Shown here one piece after another: positions 27,805 to 38,200 of a stretch of DNA of 64,000 nt (its first letter is position 1; the number at the start of each line of letters is the position of its first letter). The stretch is taken from assembly GCF_024168645.1 (NCBI RefSeq), contig NZ_JALJWF010000001.1:1169001-1233000 (forward strand), written 5' to 3'. A model generated the notes under the pieces. It was not told the origin of the DNA. It did no database searches and saw nothing but the letters and a program-made list of their open reading frames with translations. This stretch comes from Pseudomonas sp. GGS8 (lineage in GTDB: Bacteria > Pseudomonadota > Gammaproteobacteria > Pseudomonadales > Pseudomonadaceae). The position numbers were made by a program, and so were the translations under genes.

Positions 27805-28883
27805 TGAACCAGCCTCTGCTCGTTACCGCGACAAAAAAAGCCGGCCCCAAAGTCACCATCGCTGTTGGCGTGGTGATCCTTGTCTTGCTGTTGGCGTTGC
27901 CACTGCTGTCGCTGTTATCGCCCGTCAGCGTTTTTCACGTCTCGGCCTACACGCTGACGCTGGTGGGCAAAATCCTTTGCTACGCCATCGTCGCCCTGGC
28001 CCTCGATCTGGTCTGGGGCTACGCCGGTCTCTTGTCCCTCGGTCACGGTCTGTTCTTCGCCCTCGGCGGTTATGCGATGGGCATGTACCTGATGCGCCAA
28101 GCCTCGGGTGATGGCTTGCCAGCGTTCATGACGTTCCTGTCGTGGACCGAATTGCCATGGTACTGGACCGGCACCAGCAGCTTCCTCTGGGCCATGTGCC
28201 TGGTGGTATTGGCGCCGGGATTACTGGCGCTGGTGTTCGGTTTCTTCGCCTTCCGCTCGCGGATCAAGGGCGTGTATTTCTCGATCATGACCCAGGCCCT
28301 GACCTTCGCCGGAATGCTGCTGTTTTTCCGCAACGAAACCGGGTTTGGCGGCAACAACGGCTTCACCAATTTCCGCAGCATTCTCGGCTTTGGCATCACG
28401 GAACCAGGGACTCGCGCGGTGTTGTTTTTCGCCACGGTGCTGTTGCTGGTGGCGAGTCTGTTCATCGGCTGGCGGCTGGCGCAAAGCAAGTTCGGTCGGG
28501 TGCTGACCGCATTACGGGACGCGGAAAACCGCCTGATGTTCTGCGGCTACGACCCGCGCGGCTTCAAGCTGTTTGTCTGGGTATTGAGTGCGGTGTTGTG
28601 TGGCCTGGCGGGGGCGTTGTATGTGCCGCAAGTCGGGATCATCAACCCGAGCGAAATGTCGCCGACCAACTCGATCGAAGCGGCTGTCTGGGTTGCCTTG
28701 GGGGGGCGCGGCACGCTGATCGGGCCGCTGCTCGGTGCCGGCGTGGTCAACGGCATGAAGAGCTGGTTCACCGTGGCGTTTCCGGAATACTGGCTGTTCT
28801 TCCTCGGCGCGCTGTTCATCGTCGTGACGTTGTATCTGCCTAAGGGTGTGATCGGTCTGCTGAAGAAAAGGGGCGAACAATGA
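27804..28883 (+). CDS. urtC: Urea ABC transporter permease UrtC
   Basis: A 359-residue LivM-type permease forming the second half of the urea channel. Membrane segments with family motifs: ALDLVWGYAGLLSLGHGLFF, FAFRSRIKGVYFSIMTQALT, ENRLMFCGYDPRGFKLFV and WVALGGRGTLIGPLLGAG. Starts at the urtB stop and ends overlapping urtD by four bases, so translation is coupled. Confidence 0.95.
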   Translation: MNQPLLVTATKKAGPKVTIAVGVVILVLLLALPLLSLLSPVSVFHVSAYTLTLVGKILCYAIVALALDLVWGYAGLLSLGHGLFFALGGYAMGMYLMRQASGDGLPAFMTFLSWTELPWYWTGTSSFLWAMCLVVLAPGLLALVFGFFAFRSRIKGVYFSIMTQALTFAGMLLFFRNETGFGGNNGFTNFRSILGFGITEPGTRAVLFFATVLLLVASLFIGWRLAQSKFGRVLTALRDAENRLMFCGYDPRGFKLFVWVLSAVLCGLAGALYVPQVGIINPSEMSPTNSIEAAVWVALGGRGTLIGPLLGAGVVNGMKSWFTVAFPEYWLFFLGALFIVVTLYLPKGVIGLLKKRGEQ

Positions 28884-29749
28884 GGATCACTGCAACGGCT
28901 GAATTCATGCTCGAACCGGTCTTTTTTCCACCAGAGCCCAACAAGGACGCCGGCAGCAGCCGCGATGCCATCGGCCTCGGCCAACGCGTCGGCCCAGGCC
29001 TGAATACGCGTCACGGCACCATCCTGACCCTGGAAGACATCAGCGTCAGCTTCGATGGCTTCAAGGCCCTGAACAATTTGAACCTGTACATCGGCGTCGG
29101 CGAATTGCGCTGCATCATCGGCCCCAACGGCGCGGGCAAGACCACGCTGATGGACGTGATCACCGGCAAGACCCGCCCCAGTCACGGCAAGGCCTGGTTC
29201 GGTGAAACCCTCGACCTGACGCAGATGAGCGAAGTGCAAATCGCCCAAGCCGGTATCGGTCGCAAGTTCCAGAAGCCAACCGTGTTCGAAGCGCTGAGCG
29301 TGTTCGAAAACCTGGAGCTGGCGCAGAAAACCGACAAGTCGGTGTGGGCCAGCCTTCGAGCTCGCCTGAGTGGTGAACAAAAAGATCGCATCACCGAAGT
29401 GCTGGAAACCATTCGCCTGACCAGTTCGGTCAATCGCCCGGCGGGACTGTTGTCCCATGGCCAGAAGCAGTTTCTGGAAATCGGCATGCTGCTGATGCAA
29501 GACCCGCAACTACTGCTGCTCGACGAGCCGGTGGCGGGCATGACTGATGCCGAAACCGAATTCACCGCAGAACTGTTCAAGCGCCTGGCGGGCAAGCATT
29601 CACTGATGGTGGTGGAACACGACATGGGCTTCGTCGGCTCGATCGCCGACCACGTCACCGTGTTGCACCAGGGCAGCGTACTGGCCGAAGGGTCGCTGGA
29701 GCAGGTGCAGGACAATGAACGGGTGATCGAGGTCTACCTCGGCCGCTAG
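28880..29749 (+). CDS. urtD: Urea ABC transporter ATP-binding protein UrtD
   Basis: A 289-residue LivG-type ATPase. An N-terminal extension of about 45 residues precedes the ABC domain (TLEDISVSFDGFKALNNL). Walker A GPNGAGKTT, signature LSHGQKQ, Walker B LLLLDEPVAGMT and the switch His (VVEHDMGF) are all present. An internal ATG at 28907 is a possible later start, but the ATGA overlap with urtC supports 28880. Confidence 0.94.
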   Translation: MRITATAEFMLEPVFFPPEPNKDAGSSRDAIGLGQRVGPGLNTRHGTILTLEDISVSFDGFKALNNLNLYIGVGELRCIIGPNGAGKTTLMDVITGKTRPSHGKAWFGETLDLTQMSEVQIAQAGIGRKFQKPTVFEALSVFENLELAQKTDKSVWASLRARLSGEQKDRITEVLETIRLTSSVNRPAGLLSHGQKQFLEIGMLLMQDPQLLLLDEPVAGMTDAETEFTAELFKRLAGKHSLMVVEHDMGFVGSIADHVTVLHQGSVLAEGSLEQVQDNERVIEVYLGR

Positions 29750-29765
29750 ACCAGCAAATACAAAA

Positions 29766-29860
29766 CCTGTGGGAGCGGGCTTGCCCGCGATGAGGCCTGC
29801 ACATCCAACATCTTTGTTGAATGACACACCGCCATCGCAGGCAAGCCAGCTCCCACAGGG
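29766..29860. repeat. REP-type inverted pair, family A
   Basis: cctgtgggagcgggcttgcc at the left and ggcaagccagctcccacagg at the right, inside the urt operon between urtD and urtE. Confidence 0.85.
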
Positions 29861-29889
29861 TTCTGTGTGGAACAGAAGGAATTTTGAAC

Positions 29890-30588
29890 ATGCTGCAAGT
29901 CGACAAGCTGCACCAGTACTACGGCGGTAGCCACATCCTGCGGGGCCTGACGTTTGAGGTGAAGGTCGGCGAAGTCACCTGCCTGCTCGGGCGCAACGGC
30001 GTAGGCAAGACCACCTTGCTCAAATGCCTGATGGGTTTGCTGCCGGCCAAAGAAGGCGCGGTGAACTGGGAAGGCCAACCGATCACCACGTTCAAACCGC
30101 ACCAGCGGGTGTATGCCGGTATCGCTTACGTGCCTCAGGGTCGGGAAATTTTCGGTCGATTGACCGTGGAAGAAAACCTGCTGATGGGCCTGTCGCGGTT
30201 TCCCGGCTCCGAAGCCAAGGAAGTCCCGGCGTTCATTTACGAGCTGTTCCCGGTGCTGCTGCAAATGAAACAACGGCGTGGCGGTGACTTGTCCGGTGGT
30301 CAGCAACAGCAGCTGGCGATCGGTAGAGCACTGGCCAGCCGACCACGGCTGCTGATTCTCGACGAACCCACCGAAGGCATTCAGCCGTCGGTGATCAAGG
30401 AAATCGGCGCGGTGATCAAAAAACTCGCGGCCCGTGGCGACATGGCGATTTTGCTGGTGGAGCAGTTCTACGATTTCGCCGCCGAGCTGGCCGATCAGTA
30501 CCTGGTGATGTCCCGGGGTGAAATCGTGCAGCAGGGTCGTGGCGAAAATATGGAAGCCGAAGGTGTGCGCGGACTGGTTACGATCTAA
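29890..30588 (+). CDS. urtE: Urea ABC transporter ATP-binding protein UrtE
   Basis: A 232-residue LivF-type ATPase, partner of UrtD. Walker A GRNGVGKTT, signature LSGGQQQQ, Walker B LLILDEPTEGIQPS and switch region LLVEQFYDFA. UrtE begins MLQVDKLHQYYGGSHILRG, which fixes the start at 29890; a GAAGGA site precedes it. Separated from urtD by a repeat. Followed by ureD, linking uptake to hydrolysis. Confidence 0.94.
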   Translation: MLQVDKLHQYYGGSHILRGLTFEVKVGEVTCLLGRNGVGKTTLLKCLMGLLPAKEGAVNWEGQPITTFKPHQRVYAGIAYVPQGREIFGRLTVEENLLMGLSRFPGSEAKEVPAFIYELFPVLLQMKQRRGGDLSGGQQQQLAIGRALASRPRLLILDEPTEGIQPSVIKEIGAVIKKLAARGDMAILLVEQFYDFAAELADQYLVMSRGEIVQQGRGENMEAEGVRGLVTI

Positions 30589-30619
30589 CCTGCAGTGTCC
30601 TGACGATAATTAGAAAATC

Positions 30620-31459
30620 ATGAATTTACCTGCCCCTATCACGCTGTTCACCCCAAGCTGGCATGCCGAGCTGGAACTGGGCTACGCCCGTTTCGGCGAT
30701 AGCACCCGCCCGGTGCAGCGCCGTCATAAAGGCCCGCTGCGGGTGCAGAAGCACTTGTATGCCGAAGGTCCCGAAGTGTGTCAGCACATCATCGTCCACC
30801 CACCGGGCGGGATTGCCGGCGGTGATCGGCTGGACATCTCGGCCAGCGTCGGCACGCACGCTTGGGCGCAAATCACCAGCCCCGGCGCCGCCAAGTGGTA
30901 TCGCGCGGCCGGGCCGGCTTATCAGAAACTCGACTTGCGCGTGGCTGCCGGTGCTACGTTGGAATGGCTGCCGCAAGAGACGATTATCTTCAGCGCCGCT
31001 CAGGCTGAACTCAGCACGAGCATTGATCTTGAGGGCGATGCCCGGCTGTTCTACTGGGACGTGGTGGCGCTGGGTCGCCCGGCCAGTGGCGAACGCTTCG
31101 ACCTCGGACACTTCCAGGCCCACCTGGACCTGCGCCGCGACGGCCAATTGCTGTGGCACGAACGCCAGCGCATTGTCGGGGCTGACGGTTTGCTCGATTC
31201 GCCGATCGGGCTGGATGGGCAACCGGTGTTTGCGACGTTGCTGGTGACCGGGGAGATTGATAGCGAACTGTTGGAAAAGTGCCGCTCGCTGCCCAATGAG
31301 GTGCGCGGTGATCTGACGCAATTGCCGGGGCTGTTGGTCGCCCGGTGCCTGGCCAGCGAGGCGTTGTTGGCACGGGGTTGGCTAATTGATTTGTGGCGAT
31401 TGCTCCGGCCTGCGTTGCTCGGCCGCGAAGCCGTCCCGCCAAGAATATGGAGCACCTGA
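30620..31459 (+). CDS. ureD: Urease accessory protein UreD
   Basis: A 279-residue UreD(H) chaperone that binds apo-urease and recruits UreF and UreG for nickel insertion. Family signatures: [30 protein letters not shown], and [13 protein letters not shown]. Full length. Sits between urtE and ureA; the UreE, UreF and UreG partners lie about 24 kb downstream. Confidence 0.94.
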   Translation: MNLPAPITLFTPSWHAELELGYARFGDSTRPVQRRHKGPLRVQKHLYAEGPEVCQHIIVHPPGGIAGGDRLDISASVGTHAWAQITSPGAAKWYRAAGPAYQKLDLRVAAGATLEWLPQETIIFSAAQAELSTSIDLEGDARLFYWDVVALGRPASGERFDLGHFQAHLDLRRDGQLLWHERQRIVGADGLLDSPIGLDGQPVFATLLVTGEIDSELLEKCRSLPNEVRGDLTQLPGLLVARCLASEALLARGWLIDLWRLLRPALLGREAVPPRIWST

Positions 31460-31470
31460 TGTGTGCTTTT

Positions 31471-31576
31471 TGTGGGAGCGGTGGTGCGACGATTCGACTT
31501 GCCCGCGATAGCGGTCCTACAGTCAACATCTCTGCAAGATGTCATGGCCTCATCGCGGGCAAGCCCGCTCCCACAG
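31471..31576. repeat. REP-type inverted pair, family A, imperfect
   Basis: tgtgggagcggtggtgcgac at the left is a degraded arm; catcgcgggcaagcccgctc and cacag at the right is a good arm. Between ureD and ureA. Confidence 0.75.
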
Positions 31577-31630
31577 GTTTTGTATTTACAGATCCGAATA
31601 CCTTTTTATCTGCCCTGATGGATTTCTACG

Positions 31631-31933
31631 ATGGACCTGACCCCACGCGAAAAAGACAAGCTGTTGATCTTCACCGCCGGCCTCGTGGCCGAACGGCGTT
31701 TGGCTCGCGGCGTGAAACTCAATTACCCGGAGGCCATGGCCTACATTTCCGCGGCGCTGCTCGAAGGCGCGCGTGACGGCCAGACCGTGGCCGAACTGAT
31801 GCACTACGGCACCACCCTGCTCAGCCGCGAACAAGTGATGGAAGGCATCCCGGAAATGATCCCGGAGATCCAGGTCGAGGCGACGTTTCCCGACGGCACC
31901 AAACTGGTCACCGTCCACCAACCGATCGCCTGA
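31631..31933 (+). CDS. ureA: Urease gamma subunit
   Basis: A 100-residue structural subunit of urease, which hydrolyses urea to ammonia and carbamate in the cytoplasm. Starts [20 protein letters not shown] and contains [15 protein letters not shown] and [18 protein letters not shown], all typical. Full family length. An acetyltransferase gene starts nine bases after its stop. Confidence 0.97.
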   Translation: MDLTPREKDKLLIFTAGLVAERRLARGVKLNYPEAMAYISAALLEGARDGQTVAELMHYGTTLLSREQVMEGIPEMIPEIQVEATFPDGTKLVTVHQPIA

Positions 31934-31942
31934 GGCCGCGCC

Positions 31943-32476
31943 ATGACTTACCACATACGTGATGCGCTGCACGCCGATCTGCCGGCGATCCGCGACATCT
32001 ACAACGACGCCGTGGTCAACACCACGGCGATCTGGAACGAACAGGCCGTGGACCTGGGCAACCGCCAGGCCTGGTTCAGCGCCCGGCAAGCCCAGGGTTA
32101 TCCGGTGCTGGTGATCGTCGACGGCGACAACAGCGTACTCGGCTACGCTTCATTCGGTGACTGGCGGCCGTTCGACGGGTTCCGCCACACGGTCGAGCAC
32201 TCGGTGTACGTGCGCAACGACCAGCGCGGCAATGGCCTCGGGCCGCGACTGATGGAAGTGCTGATCGAACGCGCCAAAGGCTGCAACAAACACGTGATGG
32301 TCGCCGCCATCGAAAGCGGTAACGGCGCGTCGATCCGGCTACATGATCGGGCCGGTTTTGTCGTCACCGGCCAAATGCCGCAGGTGGGTACCAAGTTCGG
32401 CCGCTGGCTGGACCTGACCTTCATGCAACTGATCCTCGACCCGGGCGCAATGCCACCTGGTCCCCACAAGGAGTGA
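31943..32476 (+). CDS. GNAT acetyltransferase, phosphinothricin/methionine-sulfoximine type
   Basis: A 177-residue GNAT enzyme. The N terminus (IRDALHADLPAIRDIYNDAV) and RNDQRGNGLGPRLME (acetyl-CoA loop) match the Pat/MddA group, which acetylates L-methionine sulfoximine and phosphinothricin, both glutamine-synthetase inhibitors. As remembered, P. aeruginosa has the equivalent gene (PA4866) between ureA and ureB. Tightly packed in the urease operon, so it is probably co-expressed under nitrogen control. Confidence 0.85.
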   Translation: MTYHIRDALHADLPAIRDIYNDAVVNTTAIWNEQAVDLGNRQAWFSARQAQGYPVLVIVDGDNSVLGYASFGDWRPFDGFRHTVEHSVYVRNDQRGNGLGPRLMEVLIERAKGCNKHVMVAAIESGNGASIRLHDRAGFVVTGQMPQVGTKFGRWLDLTFMQLILDPGAMPPGPHKE

Positions 32477-33015
<539 letters not shown>

Positions 33016-33016
<1 letters not shown>

Positions 33017-33324
33017 TGATTCCCGGTGAATACCAGATCCAGCCCGGCGACATCGAACTCAACGTTGGCCGCCGCACGCTCAGCCTGAAGGTGGCCAACA
33101 GCGGCGATCGGCCGATCCAGGTCGGCTCGCATTATCACTTCTTCGAAACCAATGACGCCCTGACCTTCGACCGCGCCGCCAGTCGCGGCATGCGCCTGAA
33201 CATCCCCGCCGGCACCGCGGTGCGCTTCGAACCGGGGCAGAGCCGCGAGGTCGAGCTGGTCGACCTGGCCGGGCATCGCCGGGTGTTCGGGTTTGCCGGC
33301 AGGATCATGGGTGAGCTCGACTGA
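33016..33324 (+). CDS. ureB: Urease beta subunit
   Basis: A 102-residue structural subunit. Contains [19 protein letters not shown] and the C-terminal [17 protein letters not shown], both family hallmarks. I use the ATG at 33016 (MIPGEYQI) rather than the TTG three bases upstream; it overlaps the preceding stop by one base (TGATG). A repeat separates it from ureC. Confidence 0.96.
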
Positions 33325-33332
33325 CACCGTCC

Positions 33333-33466
33333 CTGTGGCGAGGGGGCTCGCCCCCGTTCGGCCGCGCAGCGGTCGTAAAACCTGCCACCCCGGTTCATCA
33401 GACAAAACCTCATCAATTAGATTGCGAGCGCTTCGCACTCGAACGGGGGCAAGCCCCCTCGCCACA
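33333..33466. repeat. REP-type inverted pair, family B
   Basis: ctgtggcgagggggctcgcc at the left and ggggcaagccccctcgccac at the right, within the ureB-ureC gap. Confidence 0.85.
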
Positions 33467-33489
33467 ATAAATTTGTGCAAGGAATTCCA

Positions 33490-35190
33490 ATGAAGATTTC
33501 CCGTCAGGCCTACGCCGACATGTTCGGTCCCACCGTCGGCGACAAGGTCCGTCTGGCCGATACCGAGCTGTGGATCGAAGTGGAAAAAGACTTCACGACC
33601 TACGGCGAAGAAGTGAAATTCGGCGGCGGTAAAGTCATCCGCGACGGCCAGGGCCAAAGCCAGTTACTGGCGGCCGAAGTTGTCGACACGTTGATCACCA
33701 ACGCGCTGATCGTCGACCACTGGGGCATCGTCAAAGCCGACGTCGGCCTCAAGGACGGCCGCATCGCCGCCATCGGCAAGGCCGGCAACCCGGACATCCA
33801 GCCCAACGTCACCATCGCGGTCGGCGCCAGCACCGAAGTGATCGCCGGTGAAGGCATGATCCTCACTGCCGGCGGCATCGACACGCACATCCACTTCATC
33901 TGCCCGCAGCAGATCGAAGAAGCGCTGATGAGCGGCGTGACGACCATGATCGGCGGCGGCACGGGACCTGCCACCGGCACCAACGCCACCACGTGTACTT
34001 CAGGGCCGTGGCACCTGGCGCGCATGCTTCAGGCCGCCGACGCGTTCCCGATGAACATCGGCTTCACCGGCAAGGGCAACGCGAGCCTGCCGGAACCGCT
34101 GATCGAACAGGTCAAGGCTGGCGCCATCGGTCTGAAGCTGCACGAAGACTGGGGCACCACGCCCGCGAGCATCGACAACTGCCTGACAGTGGCCGACCAA
34201 TACGACGTCCAGGTCGCCATCCACACCGACACCCTCAACGAGTCCGGCTTCGTCGAAACCACCCTCGCCGCCTTCAAGGGCCGCACGATTCACACCTACC
34301 ACACCGAAGGTGCGGGCGGCGGTCACGCGCCGGACATCATCAAGGCCTGTGGCTTTGCCAACGTGTTGCCGAGTTCGACCAACCCGACCCGGCCGTTCAC
34401 CCGCAACACCATCGACGAACACCTCGATATGCTGATGGTCTGCCACCACCTGGACCCGAGCATTGCCGAAGATGTGGCCTTCGCTGAAAGCCGCATCCGC
34501 CGCGAAACCATCGCCGCCGAAGACATCCTTCACGACCTCGGCGCGTTCTCGATGATCAGCTCCGACAGCCAGGCCATGGGCCGCGTCGGCGAAGTCATCA
34601 CCCGCACCTGGCAAACCGCCGACAAGATGAAAAAACAGCGCGGTCCGCTGCCACAAGATGGCGAAGGCAACGACAACTTCCGCGCCAAACGCTACATCGC
34701 CAAGTACACGATCAACCCGGCGATCACCCACGGCATCAGCCATGAAGTGGGCTCGGTCGAAGTGGGCAAGTGGGCGGACCTGGTGCTCTGGCGTCCAGCG
34801 TTTTTCGGGGTAAAGCCAACGCTGATCCTCAAGGGCGGTGCCATTGCGGCCAGCCTGATGGGTGACGCCAACGCGTCTATTCCAACGCCGCAACCGGTGC
34901 ACTACCGCCCGATGTTCGCCAGTTACGGCGGTTCGTTGCATGCCACCAGCCTGACCTTTATCAGCCAGGCCGCGCAGGAGGCGGGCTTGCCTGAAGCCTT
35001 GGGGTTGAAGAAGAAAATCGCGGTGGTCAAAGGCTGCCGCGAGGTGCAGAAAACCGATTTGATTCACAACGATTACCTGCCGAACATCGACGTCGATCCG
35101 CAGACTTATCAGGTCAAGGCCGACGGTGTGCTGCTGTGGTGCGAGCCGGCGGATGTGTTGCCGATGGCTCAGCGTTACTTCCTGTTTTGA
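33490..35190 (+). CDS. ureC: Urease alpha (catalytic) subunit
   Basis: A 566-residue nickel hydrolase. Active-site parts are intact: [14 protein letters not shown] (nickel His pair), GLKLHEDWG with Lys216 as the carbamylated lysine, [12 protein letters not shown] and [14 protein letters not shown] (nickel His), MVCHHLDP (flap, catalytic His) and SSDSQAMGR (nickel Asp). Start at 33490 ([20 protein letters not shown]), just after an AAGGA site. Last urease gene here; the converging toxin gene ends 73 bases further on. Confidence 0.97.
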   Translation: MKISRQAYADMFGPTVGDKVRLADTELWIEVEKDFTTYGEEVKFGGGKVIRDGQGQSQLLAAEVVDTLITNALIVDHWGIVKADVGLKDGRIAAIGKAGNPDIQPNVTIAVGASTEVIAGEGMILTAGGIDTHIHFICPQQIEEALMSGVTTMIGGGTGPATGTNATTCTSGPWHLARMLQAADAFPMNIGFTGKGNASLPEPLIEQVKAGAIGLKLHEDWGTTPASIDNCLTVADQYDVQVAIHTDTLNESGFVETTLAAFKGRTIHTYHTEGAGGGHAPDIIKACGFANVLPSSTNPTRPFTRNTIDEHLDMLMVCHHLDPSIAEDVAFAESRIRRETIAAEDILHDLGAFSMISSDSQAMGRVGEVITRTWQTADKMKKQRGPLPQDGEGNDNFRAKRYIAKYTINPAITHGISHEVGSVEVGKWADLVLWRPAFFGVKPTLILKGGAIAASLMGDANASIPTPQPVHYRPMFASYGGSLHATSLTFISQAAQEAGLPEALGLKKKIAVVKGCREVQKTDLIHNDYLPNIDVDPQTYQVKADGVLLWCEPADVLPMAQRYFLF

Positions 35191-35210
35191 TATTCGGCCA
35201 GGTATAAAAA

Positions 35211-35243
35211 ACCGGCACGAAGCGCGTCAGTCTTCGTGCCGGT
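35211..35243. terminator. Bidirectional terminator between ureC and the NEL toxin gene
   Basis: ACCGGCACGAAG (35211-35222) and CTTCGTGCCGGT (35232-35243) form a perfect 12-bp stem with a 9-base loop. On the minus strand the stem is followed by TTTTTATA, a good intrinsic terminator for the toxin gene. On the plus strand it lies 20 bases after ureC with a weaker U-tract. Confidence 0.9.
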
Positions 35244-35263
35244 ATGGTTATTGGTCAGGTCAA

Positions 35264-38200
35264 TCAGTTACTCGGTTCGACCGTAAAGGGAATCTCTACC
35301 CTTTGCAGCTTTGCCCGATCCATCGCCTGCTGGGTCAGGGTCTTCATCAGCGTTTTCATCTCGGTGTTGATCGCATCCAGCTCGGCGGCATAAGCCTCGT
35401 CTGTCATGACCGCTCCCGGAGCAATCGCGCTTTCCGGTTTACCCAACTCTGCGGCGAGGACCCTCAATTCTTCTTTAACAGAAGCCTTTGCCTTGACCGA
35501 TAGATTCGGTTCGGTCGCGCGCTTATCAAGCGCCATGTAAAACTCCGTCGTCGCATCGATTCGGCGCCTGAAGACTTTGAAGGCGCTTCGATTCAAGCGC
35601 TGGATGAACGTGTCCCAGAACGGCTGTTCGATGATCGAATCACGCAACAAGTCGCCGGCTTCCAGAGCCAGTACCCGCTGATAGGCACTTTCGATCATCT
35701 CGGGGGTGACACCTGTGTGCGTGCGAAATTGCAAGTCACGGGATTGCCAGGGCAGATCCAGCCGTTCGGCCAGGTCCGTCATGTAAGCCAGGTGGACCTC
35801 GACCTCATCGATACTTCCCGAGGCTCGGCCGTTGGCATCGAGAACCCTGAATTGCTCACCGTTCTGCAGTCGCTCGGCGACCTCCTTGTGGGCAATCCGG
35901 CTCAACTCATCCAGTCGGGATTTACCTCTGGCCAACTGCACCAGTTCCGCCTCCACCAGAGCCGGATTGCCCAGCGCATAGGCCTCGTGGATCAGCACCT
36001 CAACCCCCATCGCGTTGAACAGCTGTGCCCCGGCATCAACACAAAGGGTGACCTCATCCTTGCCCATGACAAAAAGATTGCGCCGCAGTTCGCTGTCCTT
36101 GGACATCGCTTCCAGCATTCTCCAGACCTTGCTCGTCATGTCCGTCCTGAATGCGAGGTCGTGCTTGAAATGGCTGGACTGGGTCAGTTGCCTGATCTTG
36201 TTGAAAAAAGGTACTGAACCGAACTCATCCTCAACGCTGTTCCAAACATCCTGTTTGGCCACCCACTCAGGTCGCGTCAAGCCTTCCTCCCAATCAAGGC
36301 TGTCGCGCACACCACGAGGCGGATACGGGCGATCGGGGTCCAGGCCGACGGACCTGATGTAGTTTCTGAGCGTGTCCAGATTCTCCGGCGACAGCCATGG
36401 CTGCTCACGATTCAATACCGTTCGCGCCACCAGCTCCGCCTCCACAGAGCCGGCCGTAACCTGAGGGATGACCGTCAACAAATTGCGCTGCAGGTTCAAG
36501 TAAAAATGTCTGAACCGGGGTTGAGAAAACAATCCGTCCGGCCAGGTATTTATACCGGTCTCACCCAGCATCACCGTATGCAACATGCGCATACCGCCGA
36601 TATCCGGCACTCGCCCTAACGGGTTTCCCTGCAAATCGATACTTTGAAGTTGGGTAAGCCATCTAAAGTACGAAGCTCCCTGCATATCCAGCACAATCCG
36701 GTTATCGCCGAGATACAACTCCGTCAGCCCCCGCATTCGCCTCACGGCACGAGGAAATTGCGTGAGCTGGTTGCCGGTAAGGTTGAGCGAACGGAGTCTA
36801 GGGAAATGATCAAGAAAGGCGGCGTGTGCGTCGGTCATTTCAGTGCCCAGCAAGTTCAGGCTGGTCACGTGCTGAAAATTGGCGTCCAGAGGGGGCATGG
36901 TCCCCAAGTGCCGCCCCAAGGGCATATTTCTGAGGTCAAGCACCGTCCCCTGTAGATTCCCGAAAGAGTCCACATCCCTGGGCGCGGTTTGCTGCCAGCA
37001 CTGCCGAATGGCCTTATACAGTGAGTTTCTGGACTGCCACTCAGCCCTCCCGGCCGCGCTATACCTGAAGGCTTCGGTCGGCGAATCCAGCCAGCGCCGG
37101 AAATTGGCGTTGAGGCGATTGAATTCGGCTTCAAGTGCACTTGCTCGCTGCTCTGGATGGCTGCCCTGACCGCCTGCATCCAGATAAGCCTGAGCTTCGG
37201 CCTCCGTCCAACCCGGTCGCACACTCCTGACCCGTTCCTGTGGGGTCAGTCGCCCGGTGAGTCGCTGAATGCCTGAAGAAGCTTGCATACCACCGCGCAG
37301 CTTCATCGTCTCGGGATCGTAGGCGGGCTTGCGCAAAGGATTTTCCACCAGCATCGGACGCAGCTTGTCACGCGCCAACGGTGCATTTTGAACAGTGCGC
37401 TTGAGCGTCGCGCCCTGATTGATTTCATAGCCCAGTGCTCTGCGCTCAACGTCAGGCAAGGCGTGCAGTACCGATGAAAACAGGTCATCGACGCCATGCA
37501 GATGGTGATCATCAGCATCCCGCGCTTCATAACCCTCGTCCGTGCTGATCAGCACTTTGCGCACCTGCGCATCTTCAGGGCCAACACTGTCGCGCAGACG
37601 GCCGGTCAGCGAATGCTCGCGGATTTCGATGCGCACATCGCTCGGCCAGTTCGGCAAGGTTTCCAGGGTGTGTAGCGCCAGCCTCTCTGTGTCCAGAGCA
37701 TGCAGTGAATCAAGGAAAAGCCCTTCATAGGCACGCGCCAGACGCAACTCCAGCAAAGCGGCTCGCACCTGTTGCTGCAAGTGCAACCCAATGCGCTTTT
37801 GTTCGGCAAGCGCCTTCAAGTCAGCCGGTTCAGCGGTGCTCAGCAGTTCCTCGGCCATGTGGGCGGGCAATTGGGTATAGGCGTCCTGAAGCACCAGCGC
37901 GCCGGCATTGCTTGAGCGTGGCAGACCATTCGCGGGCAGCTTTCCCGTGTCCGTCCATGTTTTGAACCGGTTGATCTCGTCGATCAGCAATGCTGGCGGC
38001 GCTTCGTTTTCGACATGCAGCTGACGCAACATCGCTTCTTCAACACCACTGGCAATACGGATGTGCTCAAGCATCGCATCATCGAACGCATCGACTATTG
38101 CCCCCAAGCCTCGCATGAGCTCGGTCTTGGTCCATTCAACGGGGCGGTCGAACTCGGTGTGCCAGGTGCCAGCATTGTTGTGCTCGAGTTTTGGCTTGTA